DNA from: Vreelandella zhanjiangensis DSM 21076
GTDB taxonomy: Bacteria > Pseudomonadota > Gammaproteobacteria > Pseudomonadales > Halomonadaceae
DNA length: 64,000 nucleotides
Assembly (NCBI RefSeq): GCF_000377665.1
Contig: NZ_KB898647.1
Coordinates: 437,559 to 501,558, forward strand
Direction: 5' to 3'
The notes under the pieces are model-generated. The model was not told the DNA's origin and ran no database searches. It saw only the letters and a program-made list of their open reading frames with translations. Both the position numbers and the translations under genes were made by a program. Numbering within the stretch: position 1 is the stretch's first letter; each line of letters opens with the position of its first letter. Shown here one piece after another: positions 8,301 through 17,359 of this stretch.

Positions 8301-10166
8301 GGTAACGGCATGCTGCTGTCCGACAAGATTCAGCTGGTAGGGGCCTTCAACCATCTGCATATCTTTGTGGATCCGAATCCTGACGCCGAGGCTGCCTTTG
8401 CCGAGCGCAAGCGGCTGTTTGATCTGCCGCGCTCCAGCTGGGAAGACTACAGTGCCGAGCTGATTTCCCAGGGCGGCGGTATCTTTAGCCGCAGCGCCAA
8501 ATCGATCGCGATTACTCCGGAAATGCAGCAGGTGTTCGGCATTCAGGAAGAGCGCCTGTCACCCAATGAACTGATTCGCGCCATGCTCCAGTCCAAGGTG
8601 GATTTGATCTGGAATGGCGGTATCGGCACCTATGTGAAAAGCTCGGATGAAACCGATGCCGACGTGGGCGACAAGGCCAACGATGCGCTGCGCATTAACG
8701 GCGCTGATCTCAACTGCCGCGTGGTAGGTGAGGGCGGTAACCTCGGCCTTACCCAGCGTGGGCGTATGGAAGCCGCCGCCAAGGGCGTGCGCGTTTATAC
8801 CGACTTTATCGATAACGCGGGCGGCGTGAACTGCTCTGACCACGAGGTCAATATCAAGATATTGATCGATGACGTGGTCAAACGTGGCGACATGACCGAC
8901 AAGCAGCGCAATGAACTGCTTGCCGAAATGACCGATGAAGTGGCCGATCTGGTGATTCTGGATAACTATCGTCAGGCGCAGGCGCTTGATCTCTCAGAGA
9001 TTCTTTCTCTACAGGGCATCGGGCCTTACCGTCGCTTTATCAGTGAGCTGGAAGCCGCAGGTCAAATCGACCGTGAGCTTGAGTTCCTGCCTACCGATGA
9101 CGTACTAAAAGAGCGTGCCAGCAATCAGCAAGGGATGCGCTTGCCTGAACTCTCGGTACTGATCTCCTACGCCAAGAGTACGCTTAAAGGTGATCTGATT
9201 ACCTCTGATGTACCTGATGATACGTATATCCATCGCCACATCGAGCGGCTGTTCCCATCGGTATTGACCGAGCGCTATCAGCCGGAAATGTATGAGCACC
9301 GCCTGAAGCGCGAGATCGTCGCCACGCAAGTCGCCAATGATCTGGTCGATCATATGGGCATTGTGTTTGTCCGTCGGTTAAGAGATTCCACCGGTGCAGG
9401 CCGAGCCGATATCGCGCGTAACTATGTGATTGCCCGCGACAGCTTCAACCTGCCCTCGCTTTGGTCACAGATTGAAGCGCTGGATAATCAGGTGCCAAGC
9501 AAGGTACAGCACTCCATGATGCTGGATCTTATGCGCTTGATTCGCCGTTCGACGCGCTGGTTCCTGCGTCAGCATCTAGGACTTACCACGCAGGATACGA
9601 TCGAGTATTTCGGTCCTCGTCTGGCGCAGTTGCAGGAAGAGATGGGCGAGCTGTTAAGCGGTGAAGAGCTGGACGCATGGCGTGCTCGTCGTGATGAACT
9701 GCAGGAAGCAGGTGTACCAGAAGCGCTGGCTTCAACCGTTGCGGCAGCGCCCAGCCTTTATGCCGGGTTGGGTATCATTCAGGCGGCGCGCGTCACCAGC
9801 GAGAAGCCCCAGCGAGTAGCCGAGGTGTTCTACGAAATCGGCAGCCGCCTGGAGCTACCCTGGATGAGCCAGCAGGTCACTCAGCTTGAAGTGCGCGACG
9901 CATGGCAAGTGCAGGCGCGAGAAACCTTCCGCGATGATATCGACCGTCAGCAGCTGGCGCTTACCACCAGCGTGTTGAAGCTTGAAGCCGGCAGCCGTGA
10001 CACGCCAGAGCGTGTTGATCAGTGGCTCGAGCAGCACGAGCACCTGCATAACCGCTGGCGCCGTTTGCTTGAAGAGGTGCGTGGTGGCAGTGAAGGCGGA
10101 TTTGCGCTGTTTGCGGTAGCCGTACGCGAGTTGGTAGACCTTGCTGAAAGTGACAGCGAAGCCTGA
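5343..10166 (+). CDS. gdhB: NAD-specific glutamate dehydrogenase, large 180-kDa type
   Basis: Oxidises glutamate to 2-oxoglutarate and ammonium with NAD. The product, about 1607 residues, matches the GDH-180 family in length. The N-terminal half holds ACT-like regulatory segments ([21 protein letters not shown] near residues 100-120). The catalytic centre includes [33 protein letters not shown] near 810-845 and GAKGGFV. Later come [17 protein letters not shown] and [11 protein letters not shown]. An in-frame TTG lies directly before the ATG. The ATG is preferred because it is six bases after GAGG. A hairpin terminator follows. Confidence 0.95.
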   Translation: [1607 protein letters not shown]

Positions 10167-10196
10167 ACGACGCGGCGCTAGCTAGGTAAAACGCGT

Positions 10197-10226
10197 AAGC
10201 GCTGTAGAAATAAGCGTTGTGGAAAA
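10197..10226. repeat. 15-bp tandem duplication after the glutamate dehydrogenase gene
   Basis: AAGCGCTGTAGAAAT is followed by AAGCGTTGTGGAAAA, just before the terminator hairpin. This is one of the few arrays at a 3' rather than a 5' end. Confidence 0.55.
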
Positions 10227-10230
10227 AAGT

Positions 10231-10264
10231 AACCGTGCCTGGGCAATCCAGGCACGGTTTTTTT
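10231..10264 (+). terminator. Rho-independent terminator of the glutamate dehydrogenase gene
   Basis: Ten-base stem CCGTGCCTGG / CCAGGCACGG with loop GCAAT, followed by seven T residues. Confidence 0.9.
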
Positions 10265-10369
10265 AGGCCTTTGCCCACCGTTAATGGCTGAGTGCCGTGC
10301 GCTAAAAGGGGAGTTTGCGCTATACTCGGCGCCGCTCAGCACCGCTCACCTTAATAAGAGACTTAGTCG

Positions 10370-11383
10370 ATGTACTCACTTGCACGCTCGCTGCTCTTTC
10401 GTATTGACCCTGAAACCTCTCACGGGTTGGCTCTAAAGACGTTAGACGCGTTGCACCGCGTGGGTGGCGTAGCGCCCCTGGTGGGTAAGTCGATAGACGA
10501 TTCGGTCGAACTGATGGGGCTGCGGTTTGCCAACCGCGTGGGGCTAGCCGCGGGGCTTGATAAAGACGCCGACCACCTGGATGCACTGGGTGCACTGGGA
10601 TTTGGGTTTGTTGAAGTAGGTACTGTGACGCCCAAGGCGCAGCCGGGTAACCCGAAGCCGCGCCTGTTTCGTTTGGCAGGCCATGACGCCATCATCAACC
10701 GCTTTGGGTTTAACAACAAAGGGGTTGAGCACTTGGTGGCGCAGGTTAAAAAGCGCCATTACCAGGGCGTGGTAGGTATTAATATCGGTAAAAATCTCAG
10801 CACCGCCGTCGATAACGCCCTGGATGACTATTTGGTCTGCTTGGATGCAGTTCACTCGGTGGCCGACTATATTACGGTGAATATTTCTTCGCCCAACACG
10901 CCAGGGCTACGCACGCTGCAGTTTGGTGAGCAGTTGGATGGCTTGCTCGGGCCAATTCGTGAGCGCAGTCGGGTCTTGGATACGCAATCCGGGCGCAAGG
11001 TGCCGCTATTAATTAAAATAGCGCCGGATATGAGCGAGGAAGAAGTTGCGCTGGTGGCAGAAAGCATCGCCCGCAATGAGTTGGATGGCGTGATTGCCAC
11101 CAACACGACCGTATCCCGTGAAGCGGTGCAAAGCGACCCACAGGCTGACGAGGCGGGCGGGCTTTCTGGCAAGCCTGTGTTCGAGGCATCTAACGTGGTG
11201 ATTCGTCTGTTGCGTCAGCATCTGCCAACGCTTCCGATTATCGGCGTTGGCGGCATTGATAGCGCAGAAGCTGCGAAGGCCAAGATAGCGGCGGGCGCCG
11301 ACTTGATTCAGCTCTATTCGGGGCTTATTTATCAAGGGCCCAAGCTGGTCAATGAGTGTGCCCGTGCGCTAAAGGCGCATTAA
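10370..11383 (+). CDS. pyrD: Dihydroorotate dehydrogenase (quinone), class 2
   Basis: Membrane-associated FMN enzyme of pyrimidine synthesis that oxidises dihydroorotate with quinone. The 337-residue product has the class 2 N-terminal helix (MYSLARSLLFRIDPETSHGLAL), the GLAAGLDKDA segment, the VGTVTPKAQPGNPKPRLFRL stretch, the NISSPNTPGLR catalytic-serine region near 170-180, and the C-terminal phosphate-binding IGVGGIDSAEAA. Length is normal. It stands alone between a terminator and the rmf gene on the other strand. Confidence 0.95.
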   Translation: MYSLARSLLFRIDPETSHGLALKTLDALHRVGGVAPLVGKSIDDSVELMGLRFANRVGLAAGLDKDADHLDALGALGFGFVEVGTVTPKAQPGNPKPRLFRLAGHDAIINRFGFNNKGVEHLVAQVKKRHYQGVVGINIGKNLSTAVDNALDDYLVCLDAVHSVADYITVNISSPNTPGLRTLQFGEQLDGLLGPIRERSRVLDTQSGRKVPLLIKIAPDMSEEEVALVAESIARNELDGVIATNTTVSREAVQSDPQADEAGGLSGKPVFEASNVVIRLLRQHLPTLPIIGVGGIDSAEAAKAKIAAGADLIQLYSGLIYQGPKLVNECARALKAH

Positions 11384-11426
11384 TTTTTCAGCGTGAATTA
11401 AAAACGCGGATTAAAAAACATTAGCT

Positions 11427-11452
11427 AAAAAGCCCGCTGAAAAGCGGGCTCC
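11427..11452 (-). terminator. Terminator hairpin of rmf
   Basis: Stem AGCCCGCT / AGCGGGCT with a four-base loop. Read on the minus strand it is followed by TTTTTAGC; on the plus strand no T-tract follows. It therefore fits rmf better than pyrD. Confidence 0.7.
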
Positions 11453-11489
11453 ATGTTCCAAAATGTAAAATTAAGGAATATATAAATTG

Positions 11490-11699
11490 CTAGGTCATGA
11501 CGAGGGGGTTTTTGTGGATACCGGAAATGCCGGTCATTCCGTCCCACTGGTCTCCGCGACCTTCACGCCAACCGCTCATCCAGTACTCGCGTAAATTGAC
11601 ATCTTGACTGGGACACTCATCACGGGAACGGCCGATAACACCTGCTTTATACCCGTGAACATAGGCCCGCTGGAAGCGGTCACGTTTTTGTCGTTTCAT
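11490..11699 (-). CDS. rmf: Ribosome modulation factor
   Basis: Small basic protein that dimerises 70S ribosomes into inactive 100S particles in stationary phase or stress. The 69-residue product starts MKRQKRDRFQRAYVHGYKAG, closely resembling the E. coli RMF start MKRQKRDRLERAHQRGYQAG. It keeps the internal GRSRDECP and WMSGWREGRGD segments. It is somewhat longer than E. coli RMF (55 residues) through a C-terminal extension. An AGAGG site precedes the ATG. The 337-bp gap upstream to rlmKL contains a duplicated segment but no other gene. Confidence 0.93.
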   Translation of the reverse strand: MKRQKRDRFQRAYVHGYKAGVIGRSRDECPSQDVNLREYWMSGWREGRGDQWDGMTGISGIHKNPLVMT

Positions 11700-11865
11700 T
11701 GGCTAACCTCTTTTCATGAAAGCCTTTAAAAAGAAATAGTGCACTATGCCTTAAGCGTTAGGCCCCTATTTCGAGAGCTGACTTCAAGAGCAGGCTGCCA
11801 GCCGTGCGCTAATGTCTAGCACTCACGAGCTGAACCGGCTAGGCGGCAACCAAAACAAGCCTTTA

Positions 11866-11898
11866 GTCTATTAATGACCTTTTGGTCTATTAATGACC
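11866..11898. repeat. Duplicated 14-mer with 19-bp period between rmf and rlmKL
   Basis: GTCTATTAATGACC occurs at 11866 and again at 11885, separated by TTTTG. The remainder of 11700-12036 shows no gene. Confidence 0.7.
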
Positions 11899-12036
11899 AA
11901 GACAAGCAACGCATGCGTTTTCAGTAGCTACTCCTTTATTCTTAGATCATTATGGGGGCACTTGTCGACCCCCAAATTGTCATAAGATGTAAATACATTT
12001 GCCATATATAGGAATATCGCGCGGTTACGCGCTGCC

Positions 12037-14241
12037 ATGACTATGACCGAAACGAGTCAAAACGCCCCCCTGAACCTGCTGGCGACTTGCCCTAAAGGCA
12101 TTGAAGGCCTGCTGGCCGATGAGCTGGCAGCGCTAGGCGCGACGCCTGGAAAAACCACCGTGGCTGGCGTGTACTTTTCCGCCAGCCAAGCCATCGCCTA
12201 CCGTGTATGCCTGTGGTCTCGGCTTGCCAACCGGGTAATTCTGCAGCTGGTTCGCGAGCCGATGATTGAAACGCCGGAGCAGCTACGCGATGTGGTTGCC
12301 CGTATCGCCTGGACCCAGCACTTGGCGGTTGGAAAAACCCTGGCGGTGGATTTTCATGGCCGCAGCGATCACATTCGCCATACTCGATTTGGCGCCCAAA
12401 CGGTAAAAGATGGCGTGGTAGACGCGCTACAGCTTGCCGGACAAGAGCGTCCTTCCATCGATACCAAAACGCCGGATTTGCGTCTCTACGCGCATCTGCA
12501 TCGCGCCAACCTGACCATTGGTATCGACCTTTCGGGGGAAAGCTTGCACCGCCGGGGCTATCGTCGTGATGTCGGCCATGCGCCGCTTAAGGAAAACCTC
12601 GCGGCAGCGTTGCTGATCCGTGCTGGCTGGCCCGAGCGGGCGAAAGCTGGCGAGCCGCTGATCGACCCGCTGTGTGGTGCCGGCACGCTGCTGATTGAAG
12701 CCGCACTTATGGCCGCCGATCAGGCGCCGAACCTGGACCGTGAACGGTTCGGTTTCAAGGGCTGGGCCGGGCACGATGAGGCGCTTTGGCTTGAGCAGAA
12801 ACGAGAGGCCGAAGCGCGCGCCTCGATTGGTCGCAAGCGGTGTAAAACCCAGCTTCTGGGCTTTGACCAAAGCCCGGCGGCGCTATCGGCTGCAAAAACC
12901 AACGCGATGCGTGCAGGTATTCCGGCACTTATCACGCTACACGGGCAGAGCCTTGCACAGCTGACTCGCCCCGAAACGCTATCGGCAGAAAGCGGGCTTC
13001 TGATCACTAACCCGCCTTACGGCGAGCGGTTGGGTGAGCTACCTGAGCTTGTGCGCCTATATTCCCAGCTGGGTGAAAAAGCCAAAGCGCTGTTTCCTGG
13101 CTGGACGCTGGCGATGTTTACCGGCAACCCCGACTTAGGGCACCGGCTGGGCCTGCGCGCACATAAGCAATATGCGCTTAAAAACGGCGCGCTGGATGCC
13201 AAGCTGCTGCTGATGGATATCGGTACACCTGCGGTGGGTAACGACGCCCAGGCGGAAGGCAAAAGCGCTGATGCACCGCCTAAAACAGCGCCTGCAGTGT
13301 CTGAAAACGCGCAAATGTTCGCCAACCGGCTGGGCAAGAACCAGAAACGCCTCAAGAAGTGGCTTAAGCAGAGCGGTGAAACCTGCTACCGAATCTATGA
13401 TGCGGATATGCCCGAGTTTGCGTTGGCGATTGACCGCTATGGCGACCGCGTACACGTTCAGGAGTACGCCGCGCCTAGCTCGATAAACCCTGCTCAGGCC
13501 CAAAAGCGTCTGTTTGATGCGCTTGAAGTGCTGCCGGATGCGTTAGGCGTTGACCCCAGCAAGGTATATATCAAACGTCGTGAGCGGCAAACCGGCACTG
13601 CCCAGTACCAAAAGCGTGAGGCCAGCGGTGAGCGCTTTGAAGTGCGTGAAGGCGATGCGCGGCTATGGGTCAACCTGCGCGACTACTTGGATACTGGGCT
13701 GTTCCTGGATCACCGGCCGGTACGCCGTATGCTGGGCGAAATGGCTCGCGGCAAGCGCTTTTTGAACCTGTTCTGTTATACCGCCACGGCCACCGTTCAG
13801 GCAGCCTTGGGTGGTGCCAGCGACAGCGTCAGCGTGGATATGTCCAACACTTACCTTGAGTGGGCGAAGGATAACTTTACCCTTAACAAGCTCGATCTGC
13901 GCCTTCACCGCGTGGTGCGTGATGACTGTTTCCGCTGGCTGGAAACCGCCAACGCCGAGTTTGACCTGATCTTTATGGATCCGCCGACGTTCTCCAATTC
14001 GAAGAAAATGCGCGATACCCTGGATATACAGCGTGATCATCCGCGCCTGGTGGAACTTGCCATGGCCCGGCTCGCTCCCGGCGGCACATTGGTATTCTCT
14101 AACAACCAGCGTCGCTTCAAGCTTGATGACGCGCTTAGCCAGCACTACGCGGTAGAAGAGATCACCTCGCGCACCTTTGACCCAGACTTTCAGCGGCGCA
14201 CCAACATGCACCACGTGTTCCTGCTGCGTCACCGCAGATAG
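12037..14241 (+). CDS. rlmKL: Bifunctional 23S rRNA methyltransferase RlmKL
   Basis: Fused enzyme that makes m2G2445 (RlmL half) and m7G2069 (RlmK half) on 23S rRNA. The 734-residue product has an N-terminal THUMP domain. A first methyltransferase domain follows, with DPLCGAGTLLIEAA near 209-222 and the catalytic NPPY at 325-328. A low-complexity linker near 400-425 leads to the RlmK half, with LNLFCYTATATVQAA and DPPTFSNSK from about 648. Length is as in E. coli RlmKL. It stands alone after a gene-poor gap. Confidence 0.95.
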   Translation: MTMTETSQNAPLNLLATCPKGIEGLLADELAALGATPGKTTVAGVYFSASQAIAYRVCLWSRLANRVILQLVREPMIETPEQLRDVVARIAWTQHLAVGKTLAVDFHGRSDHIRHTRFGAQTVKDGVVDALQLAGQERPSIDTKTPDLRLYAHLHRANLTIGIDLSGESLHRRGYRRDVGHAPLKENLAAALLIRAGWPERAKAGEPLIDPLCGAGTLLIEAALMAADQAPNLDRERFGFKGWAGHDEALWLEQKREAEARASIGRKRCKTQLLGFDQSPAALSAAKTNAMRAGIPALITLHGQSLAQLTRPETLSAESGLLITNPPYGERLGELPELVRLYSQLGEKAKALFPGWTLAMFTGNPDLGHRLGLRAHKQYALKNGALDAKLLLMDIGTPAVGNDAQAEGKSADAPPKTAPAVSENAQMFANRLGKNQKRLKKWLKQSGETCYRIYDADMPEFALAIDRYGDRVHVQEYAAPSSINPAQAQKRLFDALEVLPDALGVDPSKVYIKRRERQTGTAQYQKREASGERFEVREGDARLWVNLRDYLDTGLFLDHRPVRRMLGEMARGKRFLNLFCYTATATVQAALGGASDSVSVDMSNTYLEWAKDNFTLNKLDLRLHRVVRDDCFRWLETANAEFDLIFMDPPTFSNSKKMRDTLDIQRDHPRLVELAMARLAPGGTLVFSNNQRRFKLDDALSQHYAVEEITSRTFDPDFQRRTNMHHVFLLRHRR

Positions 14242-14259
14242 AACATAAGGCTTGCGGCG

Positions 14260-14592
14260 GTGATTTCACTTACGCTCTACACCACCCTGGGTTGCCATCT
14301 GTGCACCCAGGTGGAAGCCTTGCTGTCAGCGCTTGCCAATCAACCGGTAACGCTTAAGCGCGTGGAGATCAGCGAGCAGGCGGCCTTGATCGAGCGCTAC
14401 GGTGAGCTTATTCCGGTGGTGGTGGATAGCCAGGGCAGGGAGCTGATACGTGGATTTGAAGTGGCACGTATGAGCGATTGGCTAGGCGAGCGCGGCTGGC
14501 TTGATGAGCGCGCGCTAGCATCGTTGATAGAGCCTGAAGATTCGCCGCCAAAAGGCATGCGCCTGCATAACGGGCGGCGTTTTCTAGGTTAG
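14260..14592 (+). CDS. Glutaredoxin/thioredoxin-fold small redox protein
   Basis: A 110-residue glutaredoxin-family protein (DUF836-like). A first strand leads to the redox motif CHLC at residues 12-15, followed by a helix and a cis-proline-region strand ELIPVVVDSQGRELIRGFE. It would act as a small dithiol oxidoreductase, partner unknown. The start is GTG, 18 bp after rlmKL, with AAGGCTTGCGGCG upstream, so co-transcription is likely. The C-terminal 35 residues (SPPKGMRLHNGRRFLG) extend beyond the core fold. Confidence 0.75.
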   Translation: MISLTLYTTLGCHLCTQVEALLSALANQPVTLKRVEISEQAALIERYGELIPVVVDSQGRELIRGFEVARMSDWLGERGWLDERALASLIEPEDSPPKGMRLHNGRRFLG

Positions 14593-14643
14593 TGAGCACT
14601 CAGCCTGCTGGGTTTTAGCATGCGTGCTTCTAAACAATAGTGT

Positions 14644-14925
14644 TTAAAGCAGGTCCAGCAGTGAAAGCTGGCGCATGGCTTCCTGGCCTTCCGGGGTGTG
14701 GTCATCAACGTCCAGCACCTTATGAAAACCGCGCGACTTTTGAATCGTCGTCTCATCTTCCAGCCACATCTGAGCCTGCTCAAGGGTGTCGGCCAGTTGA
14801 TGCTTTAAACCGCCAAACTGAGTGCCGATTTGCCCCCAGGCACGACTGAAAATCCAGTCGCCAAACATGTCTTGATGAATATGAACCAGCACATAGTCAT
14901 GGTCGGTTTCCCACCTAACGATCAC
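14644..14925 (-). CDS. WGR-like domain small protein
   Basis: A 93-residue protein. The sequence YVLVHIHQDMFGDWIFSRAWGQIGTQFGGLKHQ resembles the WGR fold, with W-x-x-x-R-A-W-G-[RQ]-I-G at its centre. In other proteins this fold binds nucleic acid. An upstream in-frame ATG at 15024 would add 33 residues that are mostly read from a tandem repeat. The GTG at 14925 is preferred because GGGAG lies eight bases before it. Function is not known. It is convergent with the glutaredoxin-like gene. Confidence 0.7.
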   Translation of the reverse strand: MIVRWETDHDYVLVHIHQDMFGDWIFSRAWGQIGTQFGGLKHQLADTLEQAQMWLEDETTIQKSRGFHKVLDVDDHTPEGQEAMRQLSLLDLL

Positions 14926-14978
14926 AAGCTTACTCCCTTGGTTGTTCTTAACGCTGGCCTGCCCATTAGGCACTCCCT

Positions 14979-15043
14979 GTCCCAAATACGATTCCCCAAT
15001 ACCGTTCCCAAATACCGTTACCAAATACTATTTCCCAATTCGG
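14979..15043. repeat. 13-bp tandem repeat, five units
   Basis: Units GTCCCAAATACGA, TTCCCCAATACCG, TTCCCAAATACCG, TTACCAAATACTA and TTTCCCAATTCGG are contiguous in the divergent region between the WGR-like gene and pdxB. Confidence 0.85.
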
Positions 15044-15113
15044 TGTGGCGGGCGGTATTGTAAAGCCCGTTATCGCAAACGACCATGTCTGGCGATAAAT
15101 AGCCTGGATCTGA

Positions 15114-15173
15114 CTGTAAATAGGCCTGACTGAAATAGATCTGCTGTAAATAGATCTGCTGTAAATAGATTTG
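15114..15173. repeat. 15-bp tandem repeat, four units, upstream of pdxB
   Basis: CTGTAAATAGATCTG occurs in two near-identical copies (the second ends ATTTG) after two more diverged copies of 16 and 14 bases. The array ends 29 bp before the pdxB ATG. Confidence 0.85.
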
Positions 15174-15202
15174 CTTGTCCTGGGTCTTATAAGGATACCG
15201 CT

Positions 15203-16351
15203 GTGAAGCTGATTGTAGATGCCAACATACCCGCCGCCGAGCGCTGCTTTGGGGATTTTGGCTCACTGACCCGCGTGCCGGGGCGTGAGATAAACGCTGA
15301 ACACGTTAAAGACGCCGATGCGCTGATCGTACGCTCCATCACCCAGGTAAATGCCGCGCTGCTTGCCGATAGCTCAGTACGCTTTATCGGCACCTGCACG
15401 ATTGGCACTGACCATATCGACCATGACGCACTGGCCGAGCGGGGCATTGCCTTCGCAAGCGCCCCTGGCTGCAATGCAGAAGCCGTGGTGGACTACGTGC
15501 TAAGCAGCCTGTTGACGCTTGCCGAGCGCGATGGCTGGTCGCTTCTGACGCGCACCGTTGGCGTTGTTGGCGTGGGCAATGTGGGCAGCCGTTTATTGGC
15601 GCGGCTAACGGCGCTGGGGATTAAAACGCTGGCCTGCGACCCGCCCAGAGCGGAGCAGGAAGGCGAGCAGGGCTTAGAGTCGCTGGATACACTGATTGAC
15701 CGCTGCGATATCCTTTGCCTACATACGCCGCTGGTAGCGCAGGGGCCGCACGCCACTTATCAGCTGCTTAATGCGCAGCGCATCAACGAGCTGGCACCCG
15801 GCACTGTATTGTTGAATGCAGGGCGGGGCGACTGTATTGATGGACTGGCACTGCGCAGCCGCTTGACGGGCAAAGGGGATATCACCGCTGTTTTGGACGT
15901 ATGGGAGAGCGAGCCGGAAATCGATGCCGGGTTGCGCGACCTGGTTACCCTCGCCACTCCGCATATTGCCGGGCATAGCCTGGATGGCAAACTGCGCGGC
16001 ACCTGGATGATTCAGCAGGCGCTAGCCAGCCATCTCGGCCTTGCCAGTCAGATGGCGTTTGCCGATATCTGCCCGCGGCCAGTATTGGCGTCGCTGCATT
16101 TGCAGGATGCGCTGCCCATTGAGGATGCGCTGCGTGTGTGCATGCGCGCGGTATACGATGTACGCCGCGATCACGATAGCCTGCAGCGCCAGGTACTCAA
16201 ACAGGGTATTAAGCAGGGCTTTGATACCTGCCGGGCGAACTACCCGCTGCGCCGCGAGTTTGCCACCCTGAACGTGCAGCTATCGGGCAATGCGGTGGCG
16301 CTCGAAGCGCCGCTAAGTGCTGCAGGCTTTCGTGTCTCGCGGATGCCATAA
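15203..16351 (+). CDS. pdxB: Erythronate-4-phosphate dehydrogenase
   Basis: Second step of the deoxyxylulose-5-phosphate-independent pyridoxal phosphate route in gammaproteobacteria. The 382-residue D-2-hydroxyacid dehydrogenase has NAD-binding GVVGVGNVGSRLLARL near 119-134. The catalytic arginine lies in LLNAGRGDCIDG, the histidine in ATPHIAGHSLDGK, and a PdxB-type C-terminal dimerisation domain follows. The start MKLIVDANIPAAERCFG matches family members. Four copies of a 15-bp repeat occupy the leader. Confidence 0.95.
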   Translation: MKLIVDANIPAAERCFGDFGSLTRVPGREINAEHVKDADALIVRSITQVNAALLADSSVRFIGTCTIGTDHIDHDALAERGIAFASAPGCNAEAVVDYVLSSLLTLAERDGWSLLTRTVGVVGVGNVGSRLLARLTALGIKTLACDPPRAEQEGEQGLESLDTLIDRCDILCLHTPLVAQGPHATYQLLNAQRINELAPGTVLLNAGRGDCIDGLALRSRLTGKGDITAVLDVWESEPEIDAGLRDLVTLATPHIAGHSLDGKLRGTWMIQQALASHLGLASQMAFADICPRPVLASLHLQDALPIEDALRVCMRAVYDVRRDHDSLQRQVLKQGIKQGFDTCRANYPLRREFATLNVQLSGNAVALEAPLSAAGFRVSRMP

Positions 16352-16397
16352 CGCAGCGTTTATCCATCATGCTGACCCGGTCGCCATGCCATAGATA

Positions 16398-16427
16398 CAA
16401 TCAGGCCCGCTTAAGCGGGCCTGATTG
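16398..16427. terminator. Perfect 30-bp palindromic bidirectional terminator
   Basis: Arms of 15 bases (CAATCAGGCCCGCTT and its complement) meet without a spacer between convergent pdxB and htpX. A GTTTTGG run follows on the plus side and a TTGTATC run on the minus side. Confidence 0.75.
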
Positions 16428-16453
16428 GTTTTGGCTGATGTGCGAGATGTCGC

Positions 16454-17359
16454 TTACTGGCGGTAGGCGGCTTCTTTTAGTGCGCGAATACGCGCATCCA
16501 GAGGCGGGTGACTGGCAAACAGCTGCTCAAGCAGCGAACGCGTCTGGCCTTTGGTGATCGCCATGGCACGCATGGTGTCGGGCATTTGGTCCGGCATTTC
16601 TGTTTCCGCTTTCAGGCGGGCGAGGGCATTCACCATGGAACCCGTACCCGCTAAGCGCGCGCCAGCCTCGTCGGCACGGTATTCGCGGTAGCGCGAGAAC
16701 CATGCAACGATAGCCGAGGCGACAATCCCGAATACGATTTCTGCAACAATGACCACTGCGAAGTAGCCCATAAAGCCCAGGCCGCCTTCGCCGCCGCTGC
16801 GGCTTTTAAGAAAACCATCCACCAGCTGAGCCACCACGCGGGCAAAGAACATCACGAAGGTGTTCACCACGCCCTGAATCAGCGCCAGCGTTACCATGTC
16901 GCCATTGGCCACGTGGCCAATTTCGTGGGCAAGCACCGCGCGCACCTCATCAGGGCGCATCCGGTTTAAAAGCCCGGCTGACACCGCCACCAGCGCGTCA
17001 TTCTTGTTCCAACCCGTAGCAAAGGCGTTTGACTGCTGGGCGGGGAAGATACCTACCTCGGGCGTTTTAATGCCTGCCTCGCGGGAAAGCTCTGCCACTG
17101 TATCCACCAGCCACTGCTCGGTGGAGTTGGAAGGAGACTCAATAATTACCGTGCCGGTGCTGCGTTTCGCCATCCATTTGGAAATAAACAGCGAAATCAG
17201 CGAGCCGACCATGCCGAAGATAAAGCAGAAGATCAGCAGGCTGGTAAAGTTGATTCCCTGGCTGCGTAAGTAACCCTCAACGCCAAACAGGCGCAGCGTA
17301 ATACTGGCGACAAGCAGCACCGCCAGGTTGGTGGCTAAAAACAGCACAATTCGCATCAT
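16454..17359 (-). CDS. htpX: Membrane protease HtpX (M48B)
   Basis: Zinc metalloprotease of the inner membrane that degrades misfolded membrane proteins with FtsH. The 301-residue product has two N-terminal membrane helices (about 3-23 and 38-60), the zinc motif HEIGH at 145-149, and two further membrane helices near 155-215. The third ligand glutamate lies in the [10 protein letters not shown] segment. The C-terminus reads [15 protein letters not shown], typical of the family. The GGAG site lies ten bases before the first ATG. Confidence 0.95.
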   Translation of the reverse strand: MMRIVLFLATNLAVLLVASITLRLFGVEGYLRSQGINFTSLLIFCFIFGMVGSLISLFISKWMAKRSTGTVIIESPSNSTEQWLVDTVAELSREAGIKTPEVGIFPAQQSNAFATGWNKNDALVAVSAGLLNRMRPDEVRAVLAHEIGHVANGDMVTLALIQGVVNTFVMFFARVVAQLVDGFLKSRSGGEGGLGFMGYFAVVIVAEIVFGIVASAIVAWFSRYREYRADEAGARLAGTGSMVNALARLKAETEMPDQMPDTMRAMAITKGQTRSLLEQLFASHPPLDARIRALKEAAYRQ